DNA of 64,000 nt from Thermoplasmata archaeon (GCA_021817415.1 JAKAUZ010000003.1:62001-126000); one strand, 5' to 3'; numbered from the stretch's first letter, positions 43,381 to 51,948 are shown. Made by a program: numbers and translations. Notes: generated from the letters alone by a model not told the origin.

Positions 43381-43405
43381 TATGTAAAAATAAAAAAAAT
43401 TAAAT
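43381..43405. terminator. A/T-run terminator between ribH and the HTa gene
   Basis: The two convergent genes are separated by 52 bases with a run of eight A at 43392-43399, which reads as T on the minus strand just after the HTa stop, and T-rich bases follow on the plus strand. It is likely to stop transcription of the HTa gene and perhaps both. Confidence 0.5.
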
Positions 43406-43675
43406 TTATTTGTATTTTATTTTAGAAGATGCACTAAAATGAAGCTTGTTCTTGGAGGGAACTTTTATCAGTTGTTTTGTCCTAGGGTTCTTTGCATTTC
43501 TCGCCTTGGTCTTCTTTCTAGAGAAGATACCAAAACCAGCAATTCTGACCTTCTTCCCCTTGTTCACATTTGCCTCTATTTCCTTGAATGCTTTCCTTAT
43601 TATGGCCTCAGTTTTCTTGGCAGATACTTCCGCATCCTTGGAAGCCGCTTTTGCCAAGTCGGTAATTCCTACCAT
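43406..43675 (-). CDS. HU-family DNA-binding protein (HTa, Thermoplasma-type chromatin protein)
   Basis: An 89-residue HU-fold protein. The helix pair (ITDLAKAASKDAEVSAKKTEA) and the beta-arm GKKVRIAGFGIFSRKKTKARNAKNPRTK, with the conserved GFG and NP at the tip, are intact. HTa was acquired from bacteria by Thermoplasmatales and replaces histones as the main chromatin protein, protecting DNA in nuclease assays. It is highly basic. A TATA element (minus strand, near 43690-43700) about 23 nt upstream of the ATG fits leaderless expression. This gene is a strong taxonomic marker. Confidence 0.95.
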   Translation of the reverse strand: MVGITDLAKAASKDAEVSAKKTEAIIRKAFKEIEANVNKGKKVRIAGFGIFSRKKTKARNAKNPRTKQLIKVPSKNKLHFSASSKIKYK

Positions 43676-43840
43676 ATATTAAAGATAAACTTTTAATATA
43701 AATATTTGACGTTAAAATCTCAGTTTAGACAGCCCCTTTTGAAAACAGAGGATTTATTATAAAAATAAAGTTCCGAATATTATTAGTGACAAATTTTATC
43801 GTTGGAAGAGTGATAATGTTACAATATATTCAAATCAGAA

Positions 43841-43850
43841 AATATAAATA
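43841..43850 (+). promoter_or_regulatory. strong TATA box within the HTa-valS gap
   Basis: AATATAAATA is a near-consensus archaeal TATA element. Counting 25-30 nt places transcription start around 43870-43876, at the candidate ATGs of the micro-ORF and some 200 nt upstream of valS. It may serve the micro-ORF, an RNA, or valS with a long leader. Confidence 0.45.
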
Positions 43851-43865
43851 GAAACAACTCTACCT

Positions 43866-43955
43866 ATGGAGTACATGCCTAATTGCGCAACTGCCTCTCA
43901 TCTCAACACGAGAACTCTTCCTCAAATACAAAAATGTTATGGTGGTCCGGAATGA
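43866..43955 (+). CDS. candidate leaderless micro-ORF, 29 residues
   Basis: ATG 43866 opens 29 codons (start MEYMPNCATASHLNTRT, end YGGPE) and closes with TGA at 43953-43955. A second ATG at 43875 is in frame at the distance expected for a leaderless start from the TATA box at 43841-43850. Two Cys are present. There is no homology evidence and a short frame could be chance; an unannotated RNA is the alternative. Confidence 0.25.
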   Translation: MEYMPNCATASHLNTRTLPQIQKCYGGPE

Positions 43956-44072
43956 AACTTCAAACAGCAATCCAACATACTATCTAATATCACGGAAACG
44001 AATAGTAAATGACAAAAAAGTCAAAAGACGGTTCACAGAAAATCCTTTTTAATATTATATCATGGGAGGCAA

Positions 44073-46625
44073 ATGCCTTACGACTTCAAGGAGAGAGAAA
44101 ATAAATGGAGAGAATTCTGGGCAAAGGAGAGAATATTCGAATATAATTTCCAGTCAGAAAAACAAACTTTCAGCATAGATACTCCTCCCAGATATGCATC
44201 CGGTAAACTCCATATAGGTCACGCTTTTCATTATTCCCACATTGATTTCATAGCAAAATACCAGAAACTTCGGGGAAAGAATGTGTTTTTCCCCCTGTGT
44301 TTTGACGTGAATGGGATGCCCATTGAGGTTAATGTTGAAAAAAAATACGGAATAAGAATGAGGGACTATCCAAGAGAGGAATTTGTCAAATTATGTGAAA
44401 GATTTGCTGATGATAACATTGATGCGATGATCCATCAGTTCGATCTTCTTGGAATCACTGCGGATGCCTCATTATATTACAGGACGGATGGAGAGTATTA
44501 CCGTAAGCTCACACAGATATCGTTCATAAGGATGCTCCAGAATGGGCTGATATACAGAGGTACATTTCCAGTAAACTGGTGCCCCAGATGTGAGACGGCA
44601 ATTGCTGAGTCTGAAATTGTGTATGAAGAGAGGGACGTTGACCTGAATGAAATCAAATTTGCCGGAGAAGATTTCCAAGTTATAATTGATACCACAAGGC
44701 CAGAACTAATACCTGCCTGCGTGGCGGTAGCGGTCAATCCAGAGGATGAAAGATATACTGGCCTGGTTGGAAAAGAAGTGAACGTTCCGCTGGTAGGGAA
44801 GAAGGTGAAGATCATAGCTGATAAAATGGTCCTGAAGGACTTCGGCAGCGGGGCAGAGATGGTATGTTCAGTTGGAGATAAAGATGACCTGCATATGATA
44901 TATGCCCACAATCTACCATTCCTTAAGAGCATTGATGAATCTGGAAAGTTGACTGAAGTTGCAGGAAAATACAAAGGACTGGAAACGAAGGAAGCAAGGA
45001 AGAAAATAATCGAAGATCTAAAGAACCAAGGATTATTCATTGGCTCTAAAAAGATCAGACATAACGTTGGAACGTGCTGGAGATGCAGTTCACCACTGGA
45101 ATTCCTTCAAAAAGACCAATGGTTTGTGAAAACAACAGAATTTAAGGACAAGTTAAAGGAATGGTCAAAAGAACTCGATTGGCACCCGAAATTCATGAAG
45201 AGACGACTTGATGATTGGATAGATTCTCTTTCGTGGGATTGGGTAATTTCAAGGCAAAGATATTTTGCTACTCCAATACCAGTGTGGTTTTGCAAGAACG
45301 GTCATCCGGTTGTTGCCAATGAAAATCAATGCTATGTGGACCCGCTGATAGATCCGCCTCCAATAGAAAAGTGCGACAAATGCGGAGAAGAGCTCAAGGG
45401 AAGCGACGAGGTATTCGATACCTGGATGGATTCGTCAATTTCCCCACTTTTCAATACGTTTTACAACAGGGATGAAGGAGTTTTCGAGAGTCTATACCCA
45501 ATGAACCTGAGGCCTCAGGGGCAAGACATAATCAGAACATGGGCCTTCTATACGCTTTTGAGGGGAAGGCATCTTACCGGTAAGAATCCCTGGAACAGTA
45601 TAATGGTAGATGGCAATATAATGGCCCCAGACGGGCGACCAATGCACGCCTCCTGGGGTAATGTCGTAGATCCGTTAGGACTTCTTGAGAAATATGGCGC
45701 TGACCCATTCAGGTATTTTACATCTCAATGTTCCCTGGGGGAGGACACTCCATTCAAAGAGAGGGACCTTGTGAGGGGTCAGAGATTTGTCAACAAGATT
45801 TATAATCTGGCGAATTTCCTGGAATTTTACTCAGGGAAAGAAACGATGGAAGGTGCATTGAAGCCAACAGATCACTGGATCAGGAAGGAGATAAATAGCG
45901 TAATTCGAGAGGTGAAAGAAGCAATGGATGAATACCAATTCGATGTCGGAATGAAAATCCTGGAAGATTTCATTTGGCATAAGTTTGCGGACAATTATGT
46001 AGAGGCAGTTAAACACAGAATGAATGAGAGAACTGCCGCCAATAATGTCCGGTCAATACTGCTTTCTTCGCTCATCATGATTTCTCCAATTTTCCCGCAC
46101 GTTGCTGAGGACTCCTACCAGAGACTATTCAGATCGGGCGAGGGGAAAAAGAGCATATTCGATAACGACTGGCCATCCACATATGAGTTTGAGGAGTCAA
46201 GTGCAATAATTGGAGAGAACACAATAGAAGCAATTGGACTCCTGAGAAGCTGGAAGGTTGAAATGAGAATACCGCTGGGAGGGGAGATCAGCAAGGCCAT
46301 TATTTACTCGAAAAACCCGGATGATTTCGATGCCGATGAAATTAAGGGAACCATCAGGGCAAAAGAAATAAATGTCGAAAACAGGAAGGTAAAGGAAAAG
46401 TTACTTGGAATCAAATTATCGCCGGAATCATACGGCAAACTGAAAGAGGCATCACCAAAATTCATTGAATATTTAATGAACAATAGCCAAGAACTAAATC
46501 GGGAAGTGATCAATTACGGGGGAGTCAGCATCAACAGGGACGAAATTAAGACTACCTACGAATACAGCGTTGATGAACAAGACGTCACTTGTGGTCTTAA
46601 GTGCTGCGTAAGCATTGAAAAATGA
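44073..46625 (+). CDS. valS: valyl-tRNA synthetase
   Basis: An 850-residue class I synthetase that charges tRNA-Val. HIGH is in ASGKLHIGHAFHYSH (about residue 43), the editing domain has TTRPELIPACVAVAV (about 207), the zinc-type CDKCGEEL occurs around 433, and GQDIIRTWAFYTLL precedes the second signature. That second signature is unusual: where KMSKS is expected (GKKMSKS-GN) the sequence reads GRPMHASWGN, so the Lys residues are gone. A GGGAGG site at 44064-44069 precedes the ATG. The C-terminus ends CGLKCCVSIEK. The ValRS call is firm from the CP1 editing domain and motif order. Confidence 0.9.
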   Translation: MPYDFKERENKWREFWAKERIFEYNFQSEKQTFSIDTPPRYASGKLHIGHAFHYSHIDFIAKYQKLRGKNVFFPLCFDVNGMPIEVNVEKKYGIRMRDYPREEFVKLCERFADDNIDAMIHQFDLLGITADASLYYRTDGEYYRKLTQISFIRMLQNGLIYRGTFPVNWCPRCETAIAESEIVYEERDVDLNEIKFAGEDFQVIIDTTRPELIPACVAVAVNPEDERYTGLVGKEVNVPLVGKKVKIIADKMVLKDFGSGAEMVCSVGDKDDLHMIYAHNLPFLKSIDESGKLTEVAGKYKGLETKEARKKIIEDLKNQGLFIGSKKIRHNVGTCWRCSSPLEFLQKDQWFVKTTEFKDKLKEWSKELDWHPKFMKRRLDDWIDSLSWDWVISRQRYFATPIPVWFCKNGHPVVANENQCYVDPLIDPPPIEKCDKCGEELKGSDEVFDTWMDSSISPLFNTFYNRDEGVFESLYPMNLRPQGQDIIRTWAFYTLLRGRHLTGKNPWNSIMVDGNIMAPDGRPMHASWGNVVDPLGLLEKYGADPFRYFTSQCSLGEDTPFKERDLVRGQRFVNKIYNLANFLEFYSGKETMEGALKPTDHWIRKEINSVIREVKEAMDEYQFDVGMKILEDFIWHKFADNYVEAVKHRMNERTAANNVRSILLSSLIMISPIFPHVAEDSYQRLFRSGEGKKSIFDNDWPSTYEFEESSAIIGENTIEAIGLLRSWKVEMRIPLGGEISKAIIYSKNPDDFDADEIKGTIRAKEINVENRKVKEKLLGIKLSPESYGKLKEASPKFIEYLMNNSQELNREVINYGGVSINRDEIKTTYEYSVDEQDVTCGLKCCVSIEK

Positions 46626-46658
46626 TAAACTTAAATTAATGAAAATGCTATTAAATTG

Positions 46659-47033
46659 ATGGGAGGAAGGAATAAAGAGTCAGAGATCATATTCCACATC
46701 CTAGATATACTGAGACAAAAAGATGAAATCATTGGGGAAATTAATTTCCTTAAACAGCTAAAATCTAGGGGAATCGGAATATCGGCCAAGAGATTTAGAA
46801 AAGTCGTTTTTGATATTCCGAAAATAAACGTTGAGATAGAATTCTCGAAAAAGAGGAACAAAATTTCTAAATATTGTCCTGTTTGTGGAAGCAAATTAGT
46901 TCCGGTAAGGGACATGACTCTTGATGGGCGCAAAAAAAGAATAGGTTATAGATGCAAGAAATGCAATTTCAATTCAAACAGGGATGGGAAACCATTAATA
47001 TACAGCTTCAGGTTGAAGAAATATGATCTCTGA
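46659..47033 (+). CDS. archaeal protein with HTH-like helices and C-terminal zinc ribbon
   Basis: A 124-residue protein, probably leaderless from the ATG at 46659 (a TATA-like run lies near 46626-46640). The N-terminal half is helical and basic (QKDEIIGEINFLKQLKSRGIG, SAKRFRKVVFDI), suggestive of a winged helix. The C-terminal half has four cysteines in a treble-clef-like pattern (YCPVCGSKLVPVRDM ... GYRCKKCNF). DNA or RNA binding is likely. It overlaps the PPC-domain gene by 11 bases, so the two probably work together. I do not recognise a named family. Confidence 0.6.
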   Translation: MGGRNKESEIIFHILDILRQKDEIIGEINFLKQLKSRGIGISAKRFRKVVFDIPKINVEIEFSKKRNKISKYCPVCGSKLVPVRDMTLDGRKKRIGYRCKKCNFNSNRDGKPLIYSFRLKKYDL

Positions 47034-47439
47034 TGTTGAAGACAACATGGTTATGATGAAAATTGAGAAGGGGGAAGATATTTCAGAATCGCTGAATGAA
47101 ATCATAGAGGATTATGCAATATTCTCTGGTATTGTGGTATTTGGGATTGGAATGATCAGGGACCTGGAAATCGGGTACTGGAATGGCAAGGAGTATGTAA
47201 GGGAAAAGCTTCCTGAGCCTGGCGAACTGGTCTCATTCCATGGTTCTATATCGTCTAACGAACCGAAATTGCACATTCACACTGCGATCGCAATGTCAGA
47301 CCATACCGTTAAAGGAGGGCATTTCTTCTCAGGAGTGGCGGATCCACTTATGGAAGTTCACATTGTCAGGTTCAAGGAATTAGTGCTTAAGAGGGAAAAG
47401 AACAATATTACTGGTCTCACAGAATTAAATTTTGACTAG
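47023..47439 (+). CDS. PPC-domain (DUF296) protein
   Basis: A 138-residue protein with the PPC/DUF296 fold, known from plant AT-hook proteins and from stand-alone prokaryotic homologues that trimerise. Matching segments are SGIVVFGIGMIRDLEIGYW, LVSFHGSISSNEPKLHIHTAIA (the His-x-His may bind metal), and GGHFFSGVADPLMEVHI. Function in archaea is unknown. Its start overlaps the preceding gene and its end touches the convergent phosphatase by four bases. Alternative starts at the Met-Val-Met-Met cluster around residue 9 are possible. Confidence 0.8.
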   Translation: MISDVEDNMVMMKIEKGEDISESLNEIIEDYAIFSGIVVFGIGMIRDLEIGYWNGKEYVREKLPEPGELVSFHGSISSNEPKLHIHTAIAMSDHTVKGGHFFSGVADPLMEVHIVRFKELVLKREKNNITGLTELNFD

Positions 47440-48005
47440 TAATCTGACAGTAATTTTTTAACCTTATCGGTAAGTAACAGTGTACCGATTGTCAACGGCT
47501 TCGCGTTATCCAGGTCTATTATCGTCATTGATGCGTGCTTGATATCCATTCCGTAGCTCTCTTTCTCATCCATGTCAAGAAAACTTGCTGTAACTGCCCT
47601 TATGGGCAGTGCATGGCTGACCAGTATGTATTTCCCGTCGAGCTCATCAAGAACGCTTCTCATCCTCAGTACCTGGGCATCCCAGGGCTCCATTCCGAGA
47701 TCCTCCCTGCTCAATTTTGGGACTTCGTCTATCTTAAACTTGTTGTATTGTCCCAGGCCGGATTCCCTTAGTCTCTGGTCAATCCTGATGCCTAATCCTG
47801 TTACATCTGAGATCTTCAGCGATGTTTGTCTTGCACGGAGTATGGGGCTGGAAATAATGCCATTGATATTCAAACCCTTCAGTTGCTCCGCTGAGAAGAG
47901 GACCTGCTCCACACCCCGCTCAGTCAGGGGATGCTCATCTGGATCTTCTGTGATAATTTTCATGACGTTGGCAACGCTCTCGCCATGTCTCATGAGAATA
48001 GCCAT
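47436..48005 (-). CDS. histidine phosphatase (phosphoglycerate-mutase-like)
   Basis: A 189-residue histidine phosphatase. The catalytic RHG is in MRHGESVANV at the N-terminus, and the second His in LVSHALPIRAV (about 145). A conserved Glu lies in RLRESGLGQY. In Thermoplasmata a cofactor-dependent phosphoglycerate mutase of this family is known, so glycolytic PGM is possible, though many members are broad phosphatases. The ATG at 48005 has a GAGAAG upstream and is preferred over a TTG at 48014. It is followed upstream by a 94-base promoter region. Confidence 0.82.
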   Translation of the reverse strand: MAILMRHGESVANVMKIITEDPDEHPLTERGVEQVLFSAEQLKGLNINGIISSPILRARQTSLKISDVTGLGIRIDQRLRESGLGQYNKFKIDEVPKLSREDLGMEPWDAQVLRMRSVLDELDGKYILVSHALPIRAVTASFLDMDEKESYGMDIKHASMTIIDLDNAKPLTIGTLLLTDKVKKLLSDY

Positions 48006-48099
48006 TCTTCTCAAATAGATCAGCTCAACTTCCGTATGTCATTGTTCAATTAAATTTTATGGACTGGATTTCGATCAAATAGCAGCTCACTGGAGAAGG

Positions 48100-48987
48100 T
48101 CAGAAGTTGACAATATCAACGGAGAAATGGTCATATCCCTTTGTACTGAGGGGGAAACCATCCAGATCAATGACCCCGGTTCCATCATCCACGGTACCTA
48201 TTAATGGGAACCCGTCTATCTTCTCAGGCGACGTGAATATCAGTTCATAGTCTCCTCCAAAAGTGTAGCAGAACTTCCTGAATTTCTCATCTCTTTCCAG
48301 GCAGACGTTCTCTTTTATGGTTATCCCTACTCCATTAATTCTTGCCAGCAGTTCAAGTGATTTGTAAATGCCATCAGAGTTATCAAGGCAGGAAGTTATT
48401 TTATGCTCATTCATTTTGCCCAAAACGTCGAACCTAGGCTCAATTGTTATAATATCTTCAGGAATCCCTGAACCAGAGTAGAATTCTTTCATTGCCTTTT
48501 CCTGCTTCCCCACCTTGTTTGTTATGTAAACGAAGTCCCCCGGTCTAGCACCCACTCTCCTGAATTCTTTTCCCTTCTGGATGCCACCAATGACCAGTCC
48601 TGTCAGGGAGATCAAGCCGCTTTCCTTCATATCACCGCCTGAAAATTTCATTCCATATTTACCGCATTCAGCTCGGATTCCCTCTGCAATACCTTCCACG
48701 TAATCCAAATCCAGAGTCCTGGGGAAAGACATCGAGGCCATGAATTCATGCGGTCTCCCATTCTTGGAAGCAATGTCGCTGAGATTCACATCGACAAGAA
48801 ACTTGCCTATTGTATATGGGTCCCAGTCTCTCTTGAAGTGGATACCTTCGTTCAGGGTATCGATCGCAAGAAGGGTATAATAATCTCCACTGTCTATGAA
48901 ATGAACGTCCTCGTCTTCGTTTTTCCCACCAATTACTTCCCATATCCTATCAATTGTTTTTCTTTCACCGATGTCCATTAATTTCAT
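48100..48987 (-). CDS. thiL: thiamine-monophosphate kinase
   Basis: A 295-residue ThiL, which phosphorylates thiamine monophosphate to the active diphosphate used, for example, by the transketolase in this window. The acidic Mg-binding DTLNEGIHF (about residue 45), the dimer motif VDVNLSDIASKNGRPHEFM and the C-terminal CYTFGGDYELIFTSP match the family. Divergent from the metallophosphoesterase across a 41-base region with AT-rich promoter sequence. It could start at the next Met (residue 4) instead. Confidence 0.93.
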   Translation of the reverse strand: MKLMDIGERKTIDRIWEVIGGKNEDEDVHFIDSGDYYTLLAIDTLNEGIHFKRDWDPYTIGKFLVDVNLSDIASKNGRPHEFMASMSFPRTLDLDYVEGIAEGIRAECGKYGMKFSGGDMKESGLISLTGLVIGGIQKGKEFRRVGARPGDFVYITNKVGKQEKAMKEFYSGSGIPEDIITIEPRFDVLGKMNEHKITSCLDNSDGIYKSLELLARINGVGITIKENVCLERDEKFRKFCYTFGGDYELIFTSPEKIDGFPLIGTVDDGTGVIDLDGFPLSTKGYDHFSVDIVNF

Positions 48988-49028
48988 ACATTAACATAAT
49001 TAGATGTAGTAAAAATAATTATCAAACT

Positions 49029-49739
49029 GTGGAAGAGATAGAAATAGAGAACAATATATTCTTCACCAGATATGGAGCTGCATATTTTGAAGATATATCC
49101 ACGATAGCAGTCTCGGACATACACCTCGGATACGAGGATGTCCTAGCCAAGAATGGTATCTTTCTCCCGAGGGTCCAGTCCAGAATAATTTATGAAACCA
49201 TTGACAAGTTGATAGAAAGATATGCACCCGAGAAAGTGCTGATAAACGGAGACCTAAAACACGAGTTCTCCAGGAACACACCACAAGAGTGGAAAGATGC
49301 ATTTGATCTTCTCAGAAGGATCGGGGAGAGGGCCAAGCCTATAGTGGTAAAGGGAAATCATGACAATTATATTGCAAATATAGCATCAAAACTTGGAATA
49401 AAGGTGGTCGATTCATATGAAGAAGGGAAGTACACTTTTCAGCACGGTCACAGGGATTTCAAGTGGAAGGGAATTGCAGTTATTGGGAATGAGCACCCAG
49501 CGGTAGGACTCAGGGATTCAGTGGAATCTGTCGTCAAGCTTCCCTGTTTCTTGTACTTCAAGAAGAAAGGGCTGATAGTTCTCCCTGCACTGTCAATATA
49601 TGCTGGAGGATCGGACCTATTGAAGAATGAAATATCCTCTCCCACACTAAAAAAAATGAGACTGAAAGAGGGCAGGGTTTATGGTCTTTGGGAAGCATAT
49701 GGTATAATAGACCTGGGTGAAATAAGGAATCTGCAATGA
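49029..49739 (+). CDS. metallophosphoesterase (COG1407 type)
   Basis: A 236-residue calcineurin-fold phosphoesterase with VSDIHLGYEDVLA (about residue 24), INGDLKHEF (about 70), VKGNHDNYI (about 102), and FQHGHRDF (about 134), giving all metal ligands. Archaeal members of this family often accompany Lhr-type helicases and are thought to act in DNA repair; here lhr is 42 kb away. GTG 49029 is chosen as start because it follows an AT-rich promoter and matches the family N-terminus; a longer open frame runs into thiL. It overlaps dphB by four bases. Confidence 0.85.
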   Translation: MEEIEIENNIFFTRYGAAYFEDISTIAVSDIHLGYEDVLAKNGIFLPRVQSRIIYETIDKLIERYAPEKVLINGDLKHEFSRNTPQEWKDAFDLLRRIGERAKPIVVKGNHDNYIANIASKLGIKVVDSYEEGKYTFQHGHRDFKWKGIAVIGNEHPAVGLRDSVESVVKLPCFLYFKKKGLIVLPALSIYAGGSDLLKNEISSPTLKKMRLKEGRVYGLWEAYGIIDLGEIRNLQ

Positions 49740-50464
49740 TCGGAATAGTATCAGCGGGTTTCAATCCGCCATCTTCCCTGACCCTTGAAGAAATAGAATT
49801 TCTCAGGAAATGTGAACACATCATAGTTGATACATTCACCTCTCCATTTTACATGAAAGCATTTGAGGGAAAGAATCTGACTTTTGCAGAAAGGGAAAGA
49901 CTGGAAGACTTTTCATGGATTTTTGATCTGAGCGGAAATGTTGGGATAGTTATCTCTGGAGATTCATTCTCTGCTACCACCCACTTCAACATTTACAAGG
50001 AGTCCCTGAAACTCAATAGAGATGTCAGAGTATTCCACAACGCTACAATTGTTCCCATTGCAGCGACAAGATTCGGCTTGCACCTATATAAAATAGGTCC
50101 TATCATCTCACTCCCCAGATTCTCGGACAAATTCAGGCCAACCTCACCATACCTGAAAATAATGGAAAATGTGAAGAACGGACTACACTCCATAATACTT
50201 CTCGATACAAATCCACCAATGGATCTCAATGAAGCACTTGATGAACTGTTATGGCTGGAAAAAGAAATGAAACAGGGGCTGTTTTCAGATGAGATCAAGC
50301 TAGGAATAGTCAGTTCACTTGGGATGCAGAATGAAAAAATAGTTTATGGCAAAATAAAACAAATTTCCAGTTTGACAGCCACGCCACCGATAACAATAAT
50401 CCTTCCGGGGGAGCTACACTTCCAGGAAAAGGAGAATTTGTCATTATTTGAACTTTTTTATTGA
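49736..50464 (+). CDS. dphB: diphthine synthase
   Basis: A 242-residue SAM-dependent methyltransferase of the DphB family, which methylates the modified histidine of elongation factor 2 toward diphthamide. Matching segments are IVSAGFNPPSSLTLEEIEFL, GIVISGDSFSATTH (about 72), HNATIVPIAATRFGLHLYK (about 102), and TSPYLKIMENVKNGLHS. Its start overlaps the phosphoesterase stop (ATGA). It is followed by 60 bases carrying the proteasome promoter. Confidence 0.93.
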   Translation: MIGIVSAGFNPPSSLTLEEIEFLRKCEHIIVDTFTSPFYMKAFEGKNLTFAERERLEDFSWIFDLSGNVGIVISGDSFSATTHFNIYKESLKLNRDVRVFHNATIVPIAATRFGLHLYKIGPIISLPRFSDKFRPTSPYLKIMENVKNGLHSIILLDTNPPMDLNEALDELLWLEKEMKQGLFSDEIKLGIVSSLGMQNEKIVYGKIKQISSLTATPPITIILPGELHFQEKENLSLFELFY

Positions 50465-50482
50465 TACTATTAAATCATAAAG

Positions 50483-50520
50483 ATTTATAATGTCTTTAGC
50501 ATATACGAGAAAGTTGGTGA
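50483..50520 (+). promoter_or_regulatory. promoter and ribosome-binding site of the proteasome-exosome superoperon
   Basis: ATTTATA at 50483-50489 is the TATA element; GGTGA at 50516-50520 is the Shine-Dalgarno site five bases before the psmA ATG at 50525. The implied short leader of about 13 nt differs from the leaderless genes elsewhere in the window. Confidence 0.5.
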
Positions 50521-50524
50521 AATT

Positions 50525-51232
50525 ATGCAGTCAGCACAGATGGCTTATGATAGAGCTATTACCGTATTTTCTCCCGATGGACGTTTATTTCAGGTGGAAT
50601 ACGCTAGGGAAGCAGTGAAGAGAGGAACAACTGCCATTGGTATAACTTACAAAGGTGGCGCTATTCTAGTAGCAGACAAAAGGATCCGTGGCGGATTGGT
50701 AGATGACAGAAGCATAGAGAAAATATTCCTGATCGATGGTCATGTGGGTGCGGCCACTTCTGGTCTAATTGGTGATGCGAGGGTACTTATAGATTATGCA
50801 AGAGTTCAGGCTCAATCTGAAAAAGTTACTTATGGACAGGAGATAACGGTGGAATCTTTGGTTAAAAAGGTTTGTGATCTTCTTCAGCAGTACACACAGT
50901 ACGGTGGAGTGAGGCCATTTGGAGCTTCTCTTCTGATAGCTGGAATAGAAGAAACAGGCATTAGGCTATTTGAGACAGACCCATCCGGGTTATCCACTGG
51001 GTACAAAGCGGATGCAATCGGAGCCGGGAGGGATGCAGCAATGGAAATACTCGAGAAAGAATACAGGGACAATCTGGAACTGAAAGAAGCTGCAGATCTG
51101 GCAATCAAGGCACTGAAAGCTGGACTTGAGCAGGGCCAAGCTCTTGGTACTCTTAGTGTCGGGCTCATAACGAAAGAAGAGAAATTTAAAATTCTCTCTC
51201 CCGAAGAATCCAAGAAACTTATTGGAGCCTGA
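50525..51232 (+). CDS. psmA: proteasome subunit alpha
   Basis: A 235-residue alpha subunit of the 20S proteasome. The N-terminal gate helix YDRAITVFSPDGRLFQVEYAR is intact, as is GTTAIGITYKGG. Alpha rings form the gated entrance and dock the PAN ATPase; no beta subunit gene is present here. It is the first gene of a plus-strand run of twelve genes of protein and RNA turnover and translation, with the order typical of euryarchaea. Confidence 0.97.
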   Translation: MQSAQMAYDRAITVFSPDGRLFQVEYAREAVKRGTTAIGITYKGGAILVADKRIRGGLVDDRSIEKIFLIDGHVGAATSGLIGDARVLIDYARVQAQSEKVTYGQEITVESLVKKVCDLLQQYTQYGGVRPFGASLLIAGIEETGIRLFETDPSGLSTGYKADAIGAGRDAAMEILEKEYRDNLELKEAADLAIKALKAGLEQGQALGTLSVGLITKEEKFKILSPEESKKLIGA

Positions 51233-51243
51233 TGAGGTAATTA

Positions 51244-51939
51244 ATGGTAAAAGTAGAAGATGCACTGGTAGCAAGATACGAAACTCATGGACACAGATTT
51301 GAGATATTGATAGACGAAAGACTTGTAGACTTGGTCAAATCTGGAAAGGAAGTAGACGTTTCTCAGTATCTTGCTGCTGACGTTATTTTCAAGGACAGTG
51401 GAAAGGGAGACAAAGCTGGGGAAGAAGTTATAAAAGAAGTATTCGGGACGACGGAAATATCTCCAGTGGTAAAGGAGATTATCAAGAGGGGTCAGGTTCA
51501 ACTGACGACAGAGCAAAGAAGGAAAATGTTAGAAGAGAAGAGGCGACAGATAGTCGAAATAATATCGAGAGAATCACTGAACCCTCAGGTTGGAGCTCCT
51601 CATCCTCCGCAGAGGATAGAAAAGGCAATGGAAGAAGCAAAAGTAAGGGTAGATCCATTCAAGACTGCTGAAGAACAGGTCCAGGAAGTGTTAAAGGCAA
51701 TTAGAGTAATCCTCCCAATTAGATTTGAGCACGTCAAAGTGCAGATCAAGATTCCCGGAGAGGATTATGGTAAAATCTACTCTGAGTTAACAAAATTGGG
51801 GCAGATCCATAAGGAAGATTGGGGTAATGACGGCAGTTACAATGCCGTGATTGAAATTCCAGCTGGAATTCAGGACCAGCTATTCGATTTTGTGAACAAG
51901 AAGACCAAGGGGAATGCGGATATAAAATTGTTGAAATGA
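51244..51939 (+). CDS. sdo1: ribosome maturation protein SDO1/SBDS
   Basis: A 231-residue SBDS orthologue. Its N-terminal FYSH domain (VARYETHGHRFEILIDERLV), central helical domain (TEQRRKMLEEKRRQIVEIISRE, NPQVGAPHPPQRIEKAMEEA) and C-terminal ferredoxin-like domain are all present. It promotes large-subunit maturation. GAGGTAAT lies just before the ATG. It follows psmA by 11 bases. Confidence 0.96.
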   Translation: MVKVEDALVARYETHGHRFEILIDERLVDLVKSGKEVDVSQYLAADVIFKDSGKGDKAGEEVIKEVFGTTEISPVVKEIIKRGQVQLTTEQRRKMLEEKRRQIVEIISRESLNPQVGAPHPPQRIEKAMEEAKVRVDPFKTAEEQVQEVLKAIRVILPIRFEHVKVQIKIPGEDYGKIYSELTKLGQIHKEDWGNDGSYNAVIEIPAGIQDQLFDFVNKKTKGNADIKLLK

Positions 51940-51948
51940 GGTGATGTA

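Larger units (their letters stand above)
43676..44072. other. 397-bp AT-rich gap holding the HTa promoter and a possible micro-ORF
   Basis: The gap contains the HTa promoter at its left end and the ribosome-binding site of valS at its right. No tRNA cloverleaf or other RNA signature was recognised. The one notable signal is a strong TATA box at 43841-43850 with an ATG 20-30 nt beyond it, annotated separately. Confidence 0.5.

Noticed and set aside
44025-44050. GGTTCACAGAAAATCC, similar to a tRNA T-arm
   Set aside because: No acceptor, anticodon or D-arm complement exists upstream, and the sequence runs into the valS promoter/leader.
47572-48018. A 148-codon plus-strand frame
   Set aside because: Antisense to the histidine phosphatase, whose catalytic motifs are complete.
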